From NCBI RefSeq assembly GCF_007988825.1, contig NZ_BJUW01000002.1, forward strand, positions 186,001-250,000: DNA of 64,000 bases, read 5' to 3'. The position numbers and the translations under genes are program-made. The notes under the pieces were generated by a model. It was given only the letters and a program-made list of their open reading frames with translations, was not told where the DNA came from and ran no database searches. Positions 26,604 to 35,735 of the stretch are shown here, piece after piece. Source of the stretch: Microbacterium aerolatum. Lineage in GTDB: Bacteria; Actinomycetota; Actinomycetes; Actinomycetales; Microbacteriaceae. The stretch's first letter is position 1; every line of letters starts with the position of its first letter.

Positions 26604-27728
26604 ATGAGCACAGTCCTGAAAGCGACCGATTCCGCCGACTTCCTCGGCCTCGTCCCGGCCTTGGCCGGTTTCACACCGCGGCAGAGCATCGTGCTGCTGC
26701 CTTTCCAGCGATCGCGCGCGCACGGCGCGATGCGCATCGATCTCCCCCACGACGATGCCGACATCGACGAGTACGTGGACACCGCGATCGGATTGCTCTC
26801 CCGCGTCAGCGGGACGGATGCCGTCGCCCTGGTCGTCTACACGGACGAGCTGCCGCAGCACACCCGCGACGGCATGATCCTGCCCGAGACCGTCGTCGTC
26901 GAGGACCTGCTGTCGCTCGCGGTCGAGTCGGGGCTGCGCATCGTCGACGCCCTGTGCGTGATGCCGTGCGGCTGGTCGGGCTACATCGAGGACGAGCCCG
27001 AGCTGCATCCGCTCGACGAGATCCCCGAGACGCCGGCGCTCCCCGGCATCGCCGACGTCTCGGGCGACCAGGATGCCGGCGCCGATCTGCCTTCCGTCGA
27101 CCTCGCGGAGAAGGAGCGCGTGGGGCGGGCCCTCCGCGACCTGTCGGACGTGCTCGCGCACGAAGGATCGCCTCATGATGTCCGCGAGAACCCGCAGGCG
27201 CTGGCCGCGACGCTGCTGCTCGACGATCTTCCGCTGTTCTTCGAGACGGCGCTGGAGCGTCCGGAGAACCTGCCGCCGTTCGTGTCCGCCGCCCTGCTGT
27301 GGTGCCTCGACCGCCCGACGTTCCGGGATGCTGCCCTGCTTCAGTGGGCGACGGATCTGCCCACCGGCATCCGAGTCCTCGACGCGCAGCTCGCCTTCAC
27401 GCACGACGGCGCGACCGTGCCGTCGGAGCTGGGGCGGCTGTTCATCGGCCAGGGCGATGCACCGGATCCCGACCGGCTGCGCGTAGCCCTCTCCCTGGTG
27501 CGCAACGTCGCGGCCCGCGCTCCGCGCGCGGCCCGCACCGCTCCGTTGACGGCCGCCGCATGGCTGTCATGGGCGCTCGGGCGGTCGACCCATGCGGGCC
27601 GCTACCTGGCGGCGGCCGGTGAGATCGATTCCGGCTATCCGCTGGCGCGGTTGCTGAGCAGCCTGATCGACGCCGCCGTGCTTCCCGAGTGGACGTTCCG
27701 CCGCGGCAGCGGCCTGGATGCGGGCTGA
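26604..27728 (+). CDS. DUF4192 domain protein
   Basis: 374 residues with the DUF4192 hallmarks: KATDSADFLGLVPALAGFTPRQSIVLLPF at the start, an AMRIDLP strand, VALVVYTDE, CGWSGYI and near the C-terminus RTAPLTAAAWLSWALGRSTHAGRYL. This actinobacterial family has no assigned function. ATG 26604 is the first codon before the conserved start. It converges on lysS with only one nucleotide between the two stop codons, so no room for a conventional terminator exists. Confidence 0.8.
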   Translation: MSTVLKATDSADFLGLVPALAGFTPRQSIVLLPFQRSRAHGAMRIDLPHDDADIDEYVDTAIGLLSRVSGTDAVALVVYTDELPQHTRDGMILPETVVVEDLLSLAVESGLRIVDALCVMPCGWSGYIEDEPELHPLDEIPETPALPGIADVSGDQDAGADLPSVDLAEKERVGRALRDLSDVLAHEGSPHDVRENPQALAATLLLDDLPLFFETALERPENLPPFVSAALLWCLDRPTFRDAALLQWATDLPTGIRVLDAQLAFTHDGATVPSELGRLFIGQGDAPDPDRLRVALSLVRNVAARAPRAARTAPLTAAAWLSWALGRSTHAGRYLAAAGEIDSGYPLARLLSSLIDAAVLPEWTFRRGSGLDAG

Positions 27729-27729
27729 G

Positions 27730-29259
27730 CTACTTGACCAAGGGGAAGAGGATCGTCTCGCGGATGCCCAGCCCGGTGATGGCCATCAGCAGCCGGTCGA
27801 TGCCCATGCCCATGCCACCGGATGGCGGCATGCCGTGCTCGAGCGCCCGCAGGAACTCCTCGTCGACGCGCATCGCCTCGACATCGCCGCGGGCGGCGAG
27901 CTTGGCCTGCTCGACGAAGCGCTCGCGCTGGATGACCGGGTCGACCAGCTCGGAGTATCCGGTCGCGAGTTCGAAGCCGCGCACGTACAGGTCCCACTTC
28001 TCGACGACGCCGGGGATCGAGCGGTGCTCGCGCACCAGCGGCGAGGTGTCGACGGGGAAGTCCATCACGAAGGTCGGGCGCGACAGACCGGGCTTGACGA
28101 AGTGCTCCCAGAGTTCTTCGATGAGCTTGCCGTGGATCGCGTGCGGCGGCACATCGACGCCGTTCGCCTCCGCGAACGCGACGAGCTCTTCTACGGAGTC
28201 GTCGACGGTGAAGGTGCGCCCCGCCGCCTGCGACAGCGACTCGTACATCGAGACGCGATCCCACTCGCCGCCGAGATCGTATTCGGTGCCGTCAGCCCAG
28301 GTGACCGTCGTGGAACCGGTGACGGCGACCGCGGCCTGCTGCACGAGCTCCTGCGTGAGCTCTGCCATCTGGTTGTAGTCGCCGTACGCCTGGTAGGCCT
28401 CGAGCATCGCGAACTCGGGGCTGTGCGTGGAGTCGGCTCCCTCATTGCGGAAGTTGCGGTTGATCTCGAAGACCCGCTCGATGCCGCCGACGACGGCACG
28501 CTTGAGATACAGCTCAGGCGCGATGCGCAAGTACAGCTCGGTGTCGAAGGCGTTCGAATGCGTGATGAACGGGCGAGCGGATGCCCCGCCGTGCTGCACC
28601 TGCAGCATCGGGGTCTCCACCTCGAGGTAATCGTGCGAGCCGAACGTGGCACGCAGGCTCGCGTTGACGGCGGCGCGGGCGCGCACCGTGTTCCGGGCCT
28701 GCTCGCGGACGATCAGGTCGAGGTAGCGGCTGCGGACGCGGCTCTCCTCGCTCAGGTCGGCGTAGGCGTTGGGCAGCGGCAGGATCGCCTTGGACGCGAT
28801 GGCCCAGTCGTCGGCCATGATCGACAGCTCGCCGCGGCGGCTGGAGATGACCTGTCCGTGCACGAAGACGTGGTCGCCGAGGTCGACGAACTCCTTCCAG
28901 CGCGCGAGCGACTCCTCGCCCACCTCGGCGAGCGAGATCATCGCCTGGATGCGCGAGCCGTCACCGGACTGCAGCGTGGCGAAGCAGAGCTTGCCGGTGT
29001 TGCGGCTGAATACGACGCGGCCTGCGATGCCGACGACGACGCCGGTCTCCGCGCCCGCTTCGAGGTCGTCGTACTCGGCGCGCAGCGCCGGGATCTGGTG
29101 GGTCACCGGCACGCCGACCGGGAATGCGCCGCCCGCGGCATCCGTGCGCTGTTCGATGAGGCGCTCGCGCTTGGCGAGGCGGACGGCCTTCTGCTCGTGG
29201 ACGTCTTCGCCTTCGGCGTCGTCTGAGATGGAAACGGGCGCGTCAGGCGCGGTGGTCAT
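27730..29259 (-). CDS. lysS: lysyl-tRNA synthetase, class II
   Basis: Charges tRNA-Lys. 509 residues: an N-terminal OB-fold (VVVGIAGRVVFSRNTGKLCFATLQ..., about 70-170), motif 1 around YLEVETPMLQ, motif 2 FRNEGADSTHSPEFAMLE and motif 3 GMGMGIDRLLMAITG, ending IRETILFPLVK. An acidic leader of about 25 residues precedes the core. ATG 29259 is the natural start; the open frame beyond it runs through the repeat region at 29.3 kb and the divergent DUF2207 gene and is not supported. Confidence 0.95.
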   Translation of the reverse strand: MTTAPDAPVSISDDAEGEDVHEQKAVRLAKRERLIEQRTDAAGGAFPVGVPVTHQIPALRAEYDDLEAGAETGVVVGIAGRVVFSRNTGKLCFATLQSGDGSRIQAMISLAEVGEESLARWKEFVDLGDHVFVHGQVISSRRGELSIMADDWAIASKAILPLPNAYADLSEESRVRSRYLDLIVREQARNTVRARAAVNASLRATFGSHDYLEVETPMLQVQHGGASARPFITHSNAFDTELYLRIAPELYLKRAVVGGIERVFEINRNFRNEGADSTHSPEFAMLEAYQAYGDYNQMAELTQELVQQAAVAVTGSTTVTWADGTEYDLGGEWDRVSMYESLSQAAGRTFTVDDSVEELVAFAEANGVDVPPHAIHGKLIEELWEHFVKPGLSRPTFVMDFPVDTSPLVREHRSIPGVVEKWDLYVRGFELATGYSELVDPVIQRERFVEQAKLAARGDVEAMRVDEEFLRALEHGMPPSGGMGMGIDRLLMAITGLGIRETILFPLVK

Positions 29260-29315
29260 ATCGGCTCCTCGGAAGTCGCCTTCGAGTTTACCGGGCCGGG
29301 CTGAGCGCCTCCCGT

Positions 29316-29392
29316 TCGGGTCGTTGCGCCCGCCAGTTGCGGGGCTGCACTTTCGGGTCGTTGAGCGGAGTCGCGCAGCGACGAAGTCGAAG
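29316..29392. repeat. REP-like repeat in the lysS/DUF2207 spacer
   Basis: TTCGGGTCGTTG occurs twice, 37 nt apart. The second copy extends as GTCGTTGAGCGGAGTCGCG and ends CGACGAAGTCGAAG. It is the same family as the repeats at 8743-8802 and 44755-44846. It lies in the divergent promoter region of lysS and the DUF2207 gene. Confidence 0.65.
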
Positions 29393-29430
29393 CCGAACCT
29401 TCCGGCGAGCTCCGCGACTACCCTCGAACC

Positions 29431-31221
29431 ATGCGACTGCGCTCCCTGATCCTCGTGACCGCCGCAGCAGCTGCACTGTTCGCCGGAGCCGCCGTCCCGG
29501 GATCCGCGGCGGCAGACGTCGACGACTTCGATTTCTCGTCGTGGGACGCGACGTTCGACGTCGGAATCGACGACGAGGGGCGCGCCACGCTGCACGTCGT
29601 GGAGACGCGCGTCGCCGAGTTCCCCGAGTCGGATCAGAACCGCGGCATCGTCGCCGGGTTCCCCGAGCGCTACCAGGGCGCGAGCCTCGAGACCACGATC
29701 ATTTCCGTGCGAGACGAGAGCGGTGACGACGTCCCGTTCGAGACCGAGGATGACGACGGCGTACTGTACGTGCTCACCGGGAACGACGACTTCGTGCACG
29801 GCCCGACGACCTATGTCATCGAGTACGAGATGCGCGACGTCATTCTCGCGGCGTCGGGCACCGAGGTGGACGAGTTCTACTGGGATCTGCTCCCCCTCGA
29901 CAGCACGCAGGACATCGGGTCGTTCCACGCCGAGGTCCGGTTCGACGACGGGCTCGCACCGCACCTGACGGGCGACGCGGCCTGCTACCAGGGCGGCCAG
30001 GGTTCGACGGACACCTGCGTCCTCTCCTCAACCGGCAACGTGTTCGCCGTCTCCGCCACGGATTTGAACGCAGGCGAGGGTGTGACCGTGGCGATCGCGC
30101 TTGAGCCCGGCACCGTGACCCAGCCGGCGGCGCGCCTGCCCAACCCGACGACCGACGTGCTGCCCTACGCCGTCGGCGGCGGCGTAGCGCTGCTGTCGGC
30201 CGGAGGCTGGTTCGCGACGAGCCTGATGATCCGTCGACGCCGTCGCGGCACAGGGATCGTAGTCGCGCAGTACGACGTACCCGACGCCATGCCGCCCCTG
30301 CTCGCGAGCGCCCTCATCCCCGGATCGAAGAATCCGCTCACCGCACAGATCATCCATCTCGCCGTGCGCGGGATGCTGCGCCTGGAGGACATCCCGGAAG
30401 AGGGCGAGAAGAAGCGCCGACCGCGCCTGCGCCGGCTGGACGCGCCGATCCCCGACCCGATCGACCAGCGCGCGCTCAGGGCCCTGTTCGGCAGCGACGA
30501 GCTCGGCGTTGTGATGAAGATGCCGAAGAACAGCAAGTCGTTCGCCGGCCGCGTCCAGAAGCTGCTGAAGTCCGCACCGCGCGAGGCCGCGCAGCGCGGT
30601 TTCACGACCAAGGCGCGCAGCACGGTGGCGCGCATCATCCAGGCGGTCGCGCTGCTCGCGTTTGCGGTCATGGTCGCCCTGCTCGTGTCGAGCATCGTGA
30701 TGGACCGCGACTCCGCCGGCCCACTGTTCTTCGCGACCCTGCTGTGCGGTGTGCTGGTTCTGATCTCGAGCGTCATGGCGTTCTCGAAGCACACCGTTCT
30801 CACGCGCGACGGCGCTCTGCAGCTGGAGTACCTCGAGGGCGTGCGGGAGTTCATCCGCGTCGCCGAGGAGGATCGACTGCGGATGCTGCAGTCCTACACC
30901 GGTGCCGAGCGGCGCAGCGACGGCGGCGTCGACGTCATCCACGTGTACGAGCGGCTGCTGCCCTACGCGATCCTGTTCGGGCAGGAGCGCGAGTGGGGAA
31001 CGGTGCTCGAGCACGCGTACGGGCAGGCGCACCAGGAGCCAGGGTGGATCGATGGCACGGGCTACGGGATCGCTCTGCGCGTCGCGCTTCTGTCGTCGGC
31101 GACCCGCACGTCGTCGACGTACTCCTCGCCGAGCAGCGGCAGCTCTTCAGGCTTCGGCGGCTCAGCCGGCGGCGGGTTCTCGGGCGGCGGTGGCGGCGGC
31201 GGGTTCTCCGGCGGCCGCTGA
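29431..31221 (+). CDS. DUF2207 membrane protein with Gly/Ser-rich tail
   Basis: 596 residues. A cleavable-looking signal peptide ends at SAAA (about 28), followed by an extracellular DUF2207 domain with RGIVAGFPERYQG and EFYWDLLP. A TM helix near residue 240 precedes RRRRRG, and two further helices at about 407-450 follow a cytoplasmic basic region. The C-terminus is a very Gly/Ser-rich tail (from about 565), as seen in other DUF2207/YciQ-like proteins. Role unknown, probably envelope-associated. The tail could be disordered or a low-complexity targeting element. Confidence 0.82.
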   Translation: MRLRSLILVTAAAAALFAGAAVPGSAAADVDDFDFSSWDATFDVGIDDEGRATLHVVETRVAEFPESDQNRGIVAGFPERYQGASLETTIISVRDESGDDVPFETEDDDGVLYVLTGNDDFVHGPTTYVIEYEMRDVILAASGTEVDEFYWDLLPLDSTQDIGSFHAEVRFDDGLAPHLTGDAACYQGGQGSTDTCVLSSTGNVFAVSATDLNAGEGVTVAIALEPGTVTQPAARLPNPTTDVLPYAVGGGVALLSAGGWFATSLMIRRRRRGTGIVVAQYDVPDAMPPLLASALIPGSKNPLTAQIIHLAVRGMLRLEDIPEEGEKKRRPRLRRLDAPIPDPIDQRALRALFGSDELGVVMKMPKNSKSFAGRVQKLLKSAPREAAQRGFTTKARSTVARIIQAVALLAFAVMVALLVSSIVMDRDSAGPLFFATLLCGVLVLISSVMAFSKHTVLTRDGALQLEYLEGVREFIRVAEEDRLRMLQSYTGAERRSDGGVDVIHVYERLLPYAILFGQEREWGTVLEHAYGQAHQEPGWIDGTGYGIALRVALLSSATRTSSTYSSPSSGSSSGFGGSAGGGFSGGGGGGGFSGGR

Positions 31222-31271
31222 GCAGGCTTCTGCCGAGCCCGTCTTGGGTCGCGCAGCATCCGAAAACACGC

Positions 31272-31306
31272 AAACCGCCCTTGCCCGCATCGCGGAAGGG
31301 CGGTTT
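31272..31306. terminator. bidirectional terminator
   Basis: AAACCGCCCTT (31272-31282) and AAGGGCGGTTT (31296-31306) form an 11-bp stem with a 13-nt loop, between the convergent DUF2207 and DUF2520 genes. Short T runs flank both sides. Confidence 0.8.
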
Positions 31307-31322
31307 CTGCGTTCTCGACGCG

Positions 31323-32012
31323 TCAGAGGACGGGCGGGTCGGATGCCTCGCGCAGCGCGGTCTCGACGGTGGACTGCACGAGCGCCGACAGGTAGCCGCC
31401 CGGGTTCTCGATGCCGATCCCGCGCAGGAGCGACGTCGACTGCCCGATGATCGCGCGCGAGAACTCGGATGCCGTGGCGATCGCCTCGGCGTATGCCGCG
31501 CGGTCCTCCTCGCCGATGACGACCGGTTCGCAGCCGAGCTCGACGGCGAGCGCCTGCGCGATCGGCAGCACCGGCGCGGGAGCGGTGACGGCGGCGAACC
31601 CGGCCTGCAGCTGCCGGAGGTCGATCGACGTGCCGGTGAAGGAGATCGCGGGGTGCACGGCGAGCGGGATCGCGCCCGCCCGCTGCGCAGGCTCCAGCAC
31701 CGCGATGCCGTAGGCCGGGTCGGTGTGCAGCACGAGCTGACCCGGCTGCCAGGCGCCGAGCTCGGCGAGACCGCTCACCAGTCCTGGCAGCTCACCATGC
31801 GGCACGGCCAGGATCACCAGCTCGCTGCGGCGCAGCACCTCCTGCGCATCCAGCACCGGAACACCGGGGAGGATTCCGGCCACACGGTCATCGTCCGATC
31901 CGCTCGTCACACCGGTGATCGCATGGCCCGCTCCGCCGAGGGCTGCGCCGATGACCGGTCCGACGCGGCCGGCGCCGACGATGCCGACGCCGAGACGGCC
32001 GTCACGACTCAC
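31323..32012 (-). CDS. Rossmann-fold / DUF2520 protein
   Basis: 229 residues: the N-terminal nucleotide-binding motif GVGIVGAGRVGPVIGAAL, then ELVILAVPHGELPGLV and VLHTDPAYG, and a DUF2520 part with AIPLAVHPAISFTGT, EEDRAAYAEAIATASEF and a helical C-terminus. It resembles an NADP-dependent oxidoreductase whose substrate is unknown; such genes are often near pantothenate or folate biosynthesis genes. GTG 32012 is set by GAGGAG 5 nt upstream and lies inside the end of the preceding PH-domain gene (11-nt overlap). Confidence 0.8.
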   Translation of the reverse strand: MSRDGRLGVGIVGAGRVGPVIGAALGGAGHAITGVTSGSDDDRVAGILPGVPVLDAQEVLRRSELVILAVPHGELPGLVSGLAELGAWQPGQLVLHTDPAYGIAVLEPAQRAGAIPLAVHPAISFTGTSIDLRQLQAGFAAVTAPAPVLPIAQALAVELGCEPVVIGEEDRAAYAEAIATASEFSRAIIGQSTSLLRGIGIENPGGYLSALVQSTVETALREASDPPVL

Positions 32013-33813
32013 GCGGCTCCTCAGTCTGGACGGGCGCCTCGGCCTGGACGGGCTCCACGGCCTGGACAGGCTCCTCGGCCTGGACCGGCGCCTCGCTCTC
32101 GGCACCGGCATCCACCTCGGCATCCATCGCCCACCGGTGTCCGAGATCGCGCTGCACGGCGACCGACGCGCGATGCGCGATGTCGTTCACCGTCGCGTTG
32201 ACCTCTGCGCTGTCGATGCCGACGACCTCACCCAGCACAGGGCCCGTGACGCTGTGCGCCTTCAGATACCCGACGCGCTGTAGGCGGTCGATCGGCCCCT
32301 GCTGAGCGGAGATGCCCTGCAGCCGCACGAGCGGGAAGATCGCGAGCTTGCGCCACAGCACGCCGCGGCGCAGCAGCATCCCGAAATCGGTGACGGCGAA
32401 GCCGTGCCGCTTCCAGGAGAAGGGCCGGCGCCACCAGGCGCGCCTGGCCATCTTCAGGTACGGGTCGTCCTGCTTCTGCGGACCTTGGATGCCGTGCTCC
32501 CACACCAGCGGCCGATCGGCTTCCGGCAGGTCGGGCAGGATCAGCCCGAGCACCCGCTGCACGTCGGCGGCGACGCCGACCGGCAGCACGATGTTGAACT
32601 GCTGCGCGGTGCTGGACTGCTGCTGCGCGAGGCTCTTGCCGCTCATGCGGTTGATCTTGATCGCCCACCACCCGAAGGGGCGCCACAGCATCGACTGCGT
32701 GACCTCGACGGCGAAGATGCGCCCCGGCGGGATGGTCTCGGTGATCGTCGTGAACAGTCCGTAGGTGATGCGCACGCCGTCCGGCGTCGGTGCGATCGAG
32801 TAGCGCAGCGACTTCGAGATCTGCGCCCAGGTGATCGCCACGGCGGCGATGATGAACGGGATGCCGAGGCCGAGCGCGATGCCGAGGATCCCGAATCCGG
32901 CATCCGGGCCGCCCTCGGCGAGGATCGCCGGTACCGCGAACGCCATCGTGATGCCGAACAGCACCAGGAAGAACACCAGCCACAGCAGTCCTGCCAGCAG
33001 CTGCGACCCGACGAGGCGCCCGGTGGGGATCTTGACCACGCTCTCGGGGGCGACGTCTGCGAGGTCGACGCCTTCGATCAGGCCGCTGACGCCGGTGTTC
33101 ATCGAGCCGACGAGCTGGGAGCGGCGGGTGCCTGCCGGAGCGGTTTGTGCTCCTCCCGCCCGGGCGGCACGGGCAGCGCGAGCACCGGATGCCAGCCGCA
33201 GGATGTCCGCGCGCACGCTCTCGGCCTTGGGCGTCGACAGGTACTCCAGCGGGACGTTCGCGTCGGTTCCTGCGCCGACGACCTCGAGCTTGGCCATGCC
33301 GATCAGGCGCGCGGGGAAGGGCCTCGTGAGGTTCACGCCCTGCACGCGGTCCAGGGGCGCACGCCGCTGCGACCGGAAGACGATGCCCTTGCGCACCTCG
33401 ACGTGCTCCTCCGAGATGCGGAACTGCTGGAACCGCCACACCATCCAGAACGCCGCGATGAGCACGACCAGCACGCCGAGCACGATGAGCAGTGCGATCA
33501 GGATGAAGTTGTTCGACAGCACCCAGTCGACCGGGTCTCCGGCCGAGTAGTCCTCGACGTGCGCCTGCGGCGCGAAGGCGTTGACCATCCAGTAGATGAT
33601 GCGATCGCGGAAGCTGTTCAGCACGATGCCGGCCACGATGATCAGCACCAGTCCGCCCTTGAACAGCGGCGTCAGCGGATGCAGGCGGTGCCACTCGCCA
33701 TCCGCGAGCGAGTCGACGTCGGCGGGCGGCTCCGGGACGGGCGGGAGCGGTGGCAGCGGCGGCTGCGCGGGTGCCTGCCCGGCGAACTGCTCCGGCTGCT
33801 CGGGGGTACTCAC
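32002..33813 (-). CDS. bacterial PH-domain membrane protein (YdbT type)
   Basis: 603 residues. A Pro/Gln-rich cytoplasmic start is followed by TM helices and three bPH_2 domains: ISEEHVEVRKGIVFRSQRRAPLDRVQGVNLTRPFPARLIGMAKLEVVGAG near 130-180, a second around RYSIAPTPDGVRITYGLF, and a third around FAVTDFGMLLRRGVLWRKLAIFPLVRLQGIS. The C-terminus ends in a repeated acidic APVQAEEPVQA-type tail. GTG 33813 overlaps the upstream partner's stop by 4 nt. YdbS/YdbT-like pairs are membrane proteins of poorly known role; in Bacillus they affect resistance to some antimicrobials. Confidence 0.8.
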   Translation of the reverse strand: MSTPEQPEQFAGQAPAQPPLPPLPPVPEPPADVDSLADGEWHRLHPLTPLFKGGLVLIIVAGIVLNSFRDRIIYWMVNAFAPQAHVEDYSAGDPVDWVLSNNFILIALLIVLGVLVVLIAAFWMVWRFQQFRISEEHVEVRKGIVFRSQRRAPLDRVQGVNLTRPFPARLIGMAKLEVVGAGTDANVPLEYLSTPKAESVRADILRLASGARAARAARAGGAQTAPAGTRRSQLVGSMNTGVSGLIEGVDLADVAPESVVKIPTGRLVGSQLLAGLLWLVFFLVLFGITMAFAVPAILAEGGPDAGFGILGIALGLGIPFIIAAVAITWAQISKSLRYSIAPTPDGVRITYGLFTTITETIPPGRIFAVEVTQSMLWRPFGWWAIKINRMSGKSLAQQQSSTAQQFNIVLPVGVAADVQRVLGLILPDLPEADRPLVWEHGIQGPQKQDDPYLKMARRAWWRRPFSWKRHGFAVTDFGMLLRRGVLWRKLAIFPLVRLQGISAQQGPIDRLQRVGYLKAHSVTGPVLGEVVGIDSAEVNATVNDIAHRASVAVQRDLGHRWAMDAEVDAGAESEAPVQAEEPVQAVEPVQAEAPVQTEEPRES

Positions 33814-34403
33814 AGGCCCGTCCGGCGCGTCTCGGCGACGTCGATGAGCGTGTCGCGCAGCGACTCGGCCGCGGCCTGGGTGAGTCCAGGGATCTGCACG
33901 CCGGTGGTCGCGGCTGCCGTGACCATCTTCAGCTGCGCCACGCCGAACGCACGATCGAGCGGTCCGTGCGTGATGTCGACGAGCTGCATCCTGCCGTAGG
34001 GCACGGCGATGATGCGCTGCCAGAGGATGCCCTTGCGGAACACGATGTCGTCCTCGCGCAGCATGTAGCCGATCGCCTTCGCCTGCCGGGGAAGGATGAT
34101 CAGTGTGATCAGCTCGATCAGGATCAGCACGCCGGCCGGGATCCACACCCACGTCTGGTGGAAGGCGATACCGACGACGAGGGCCGCCGCCAGGATGAGT
34201 GCCAGGAAGATGCCGTTCTGCACGAACTGCGAGGTGACGTAGCGCGGCGAGATCTGGTGCCATCGGCCGTCGATTGCGAGGCGGCCGGCGCCGCGCGGCT
34301 CCCGCAGCTGCTCGTACGTGCCCTCGTCGAGCACCGGGGCAGCAGCGGGCTGCGGCCGATCAGCTCCCGTCGGCTCCGGCGGGGTCATCTGGCTGTCGGT
34401 CAT
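33810..34403 (-). CDS. bacterial PH-domain membrane protein (YdbS type)
   Basis: 197 residues. A Pro-rich start, GRLAIDGRWHQISPRYV, two TM helices (GIFLALILAAALVVGIAF; VWIPAGVLILIELITLIIL) and one bPH_2 domain YMLREDDIVFRKGILWQRIIAVPYGRMQLVDITHGPLDRAFGVAQLKMVTA. It forms a two-gene unit with the larger YdbT-type protein through a 4-nt overlap. Its start lies 44 nt inside the DUF3180 gene, so it belongs to the same transcript as the folate genes. Confidence 0.8.
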   Translation of the reverse strand: MTDSQMTPPEPTGADRPQPAAAPVLDEGTYEQLREPRGAGRLAIDGRWHQISPRYVTSQFVQNGIFLALILAAALVVGIAFHQTWVWIPAGVLILIELITLIILPRQAKAIGYMLREDDIVFRKGILWQRIIAVPYGRMQLVDITHGPLDRAFGVAQLKMVTAAATTGVQIPGLTQAAAESLRDTLIDVAETRRTGL

Positions 34404-34842
34404 CAGGATCCTTCGGCAGGGTGCAGAACTGTTCGGCGACGAGGGCTGCGACCACGAGCGCGAGCGAACTCACCACGAGCGCCGCCATCGCCACAATCGA
34501 CCCTACCTGGGGTGCGACGGGACGCGACAGGAGGAACGCCAGCAGCCCCGATCCGAATCCGGCCATGATCGCGCCGAGCAGGCTGGATGCGCGTGCCAGC
34601 GTCGCGACGCGCATCGCACGGAACGGGTCGATCCGCGTGCGCGACCGGCCGCGCACGCTGCGCCGCACGGGCCACGCCAGGGTGATGACGGATGCCGCGA
34701 GCAGCAGCAGGAGCACGGGCAGGAACCCCGACGGGGAGAAGGTCGCCCGCCCTCCTGCGGTGAGGAGGTGGTCGACGAGATAGCCGACGCCCCCTCCTGC
34801 CAGGGCCAGGAGGATGAGGACCAGCGGCGAGGTGCGCTTCAT
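34360..34842 (-). CDS. DUF3180 membrane protein
   Basis: 160 residues with four hydrophobic helices (LVLILLALAGGGVGYLV; FLPVLLLLLAASVITLAW; LGAIMAGFGSGLLAFLL; IVAMAALVVSSLALVVAALVA) and the conserved RIDPFRAMRVATLARASSL loop of DUF3180. Function unknown, but it is a standard actinobacterial companion of folK. ATG 34842 overlaps the folK stop by 4 nt and its own 3' end overlaps the next gene by 44 nt. Confidence 0.82.
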   Translation of the reverse strand: MKRTSPLVLILLALAGGGVGYLVDHLLTAGGRATFSPSGFLPVLLLLLAASVITLAWPVRRSVRGRSRTRIDPFRAMRVATLARASSLLGAIMAGFGSGLLAFLLSRPVAPQVGSIVAMAALVVSSLALVVAALVAEQFCTLPKDPDDRQPDDPAGADGS

Positions 34843-35360
34843 CGGCGCAGGGCCGCGATCAGGTCGGCGACGCGGCCGCGGCCGGGGATCTCGGCATCCG
34901 GATCCACGCTCAGCCACGGCTCGAGGACGAACAGCCGCTCGGCCGCGCGGGGGTGCGGGAGCAGCACATGCGGGTCATCCGACTGCAGCGCACCATAGGC
35001 GATGAGGTCGAGGTCGAGCGTGCGGTCGCCCCAGCGCTCGCGGCGCTCGCGGCCGTGCTCCTCCTCGATGGCGTGCAGCAGGCCGAGCAGCACCTGGGGT
35101 GCGAGCCTGGTGCTCACCAGCGCCACGGCGTTCACGTAACCAGGGGCATCGGGATCCGGACCGTCCAGGCGCACCGCGACCGTCTCGTGCAAGTCGGACA
35201 GGCGCAGGTCGTCGACGAGGGGCAGCCTGCCGATGCGCGCGGCCGCCTGCCGGATGGTCTCCGCACGATCCCCGAGGTTCGCGCCGAAGGCGATGACGGC
35301 CTCGACCGCATCGCGGCCGGGTCGCGGATCGGGCGCCGGCATCGGCGGCATCCGCACCAT
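34839..35360 (-). CDS. folK: 2-amino-4-hydroxy-6-hydroxymethyldihydropteridine pyrophosphokinase
   Basis: Pyrophosphorylates 6-hydroxymethyl-dihydropterin in folate synthesis. 173 residues: AFGANLGDRAETIRQAAARIG, PGYVNAVALVST, EEEHGRERRERWGDRTLDLDLIAYG (the two Mg-binding Asp residues) and LPHPRAAERLFVLEPW. The ATG at 35360 shares its A with the folB stop (TGATG). Confidence 0.93.
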   Translation of the reverse strand: MVRMPPMPAPDPRPGRDAVEAVIAFGANLGDRAETIRQAAARIGRLPLVDDLRLSDLHETVAVRLDGPDPDAPGYVNAVALVSTRLAPQVLLGLLHAIEEEHGRERRERWGDRTLDLDLIAYGALQSDDPHVLLPHPRAAERLFVLEPWLSVDPDAEIPGRGRVADLIAALRR

Positions 35361-35734
35361 CAGGGCTCCTCGGTACGTGCGCGGCGGAGCGTGACGGCCA
35401 CGTCCGTGAAGGTCAGCGGGATCGGCGCGTGCGGCTTGTGGACGGTGACCTCGACGGCGCGCACCCTGCGGTCGTCGAGTGCGACGTCGGCGATGCGCTG
35501 CGCGAGCGTCTCGATGAGGTTCACCGGTTCGCCGGCGACGACAGCGGCGACACTCTCGGCGAGTTCGCCGTAGTGCACCGTGTCGGCCACGTCGTCGGAT
35601 GCCGCGGCATCCGCTAGCGAGAGCTCGAGGCGCAGGTCGATCGTGAACTCCTGCCCATTCTCGCGTTCGTGTGCGAATACGCCGTGCCGCCCGAACACGG
35701 TCAGGCCGGTGAGGCGGATCTCGTCGCTCGTCAT
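35360..35734 (-). CDS. folB: dihydroneopterin aldolase
   Basis: Cleaves 7,8-dihydroneopterin to 6-hydroxymethyl-dihydropterin. 124 residues: IRLTGLTVFGRHGVFAHERENGQEF with the substrate-binding Glu, VHYGELAE, NLIETLAQRIAD and VTVHKPHAPIP with the catalytic Lys. ATG 35734 lies 1 nt after folP. Codons 42-46 (Asp-Ala-Ala-Ala-Ser) coincide with a perfect 16-bp palindrome at 35597-35612. Confidence 0.93.
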   Translation of the reverse strand: MTSDEIRLTGLTVFGRHGVFAHERENGQEFTIDLRLELSLADAAASDDVADTVHYGELAESVAAVVAGEPVNLIETLAQRIADVALDDRRVRAVEVTVHKPHAPIPLTFTDVAVTLRRARTEEP

Positions 35735-35735
35735 C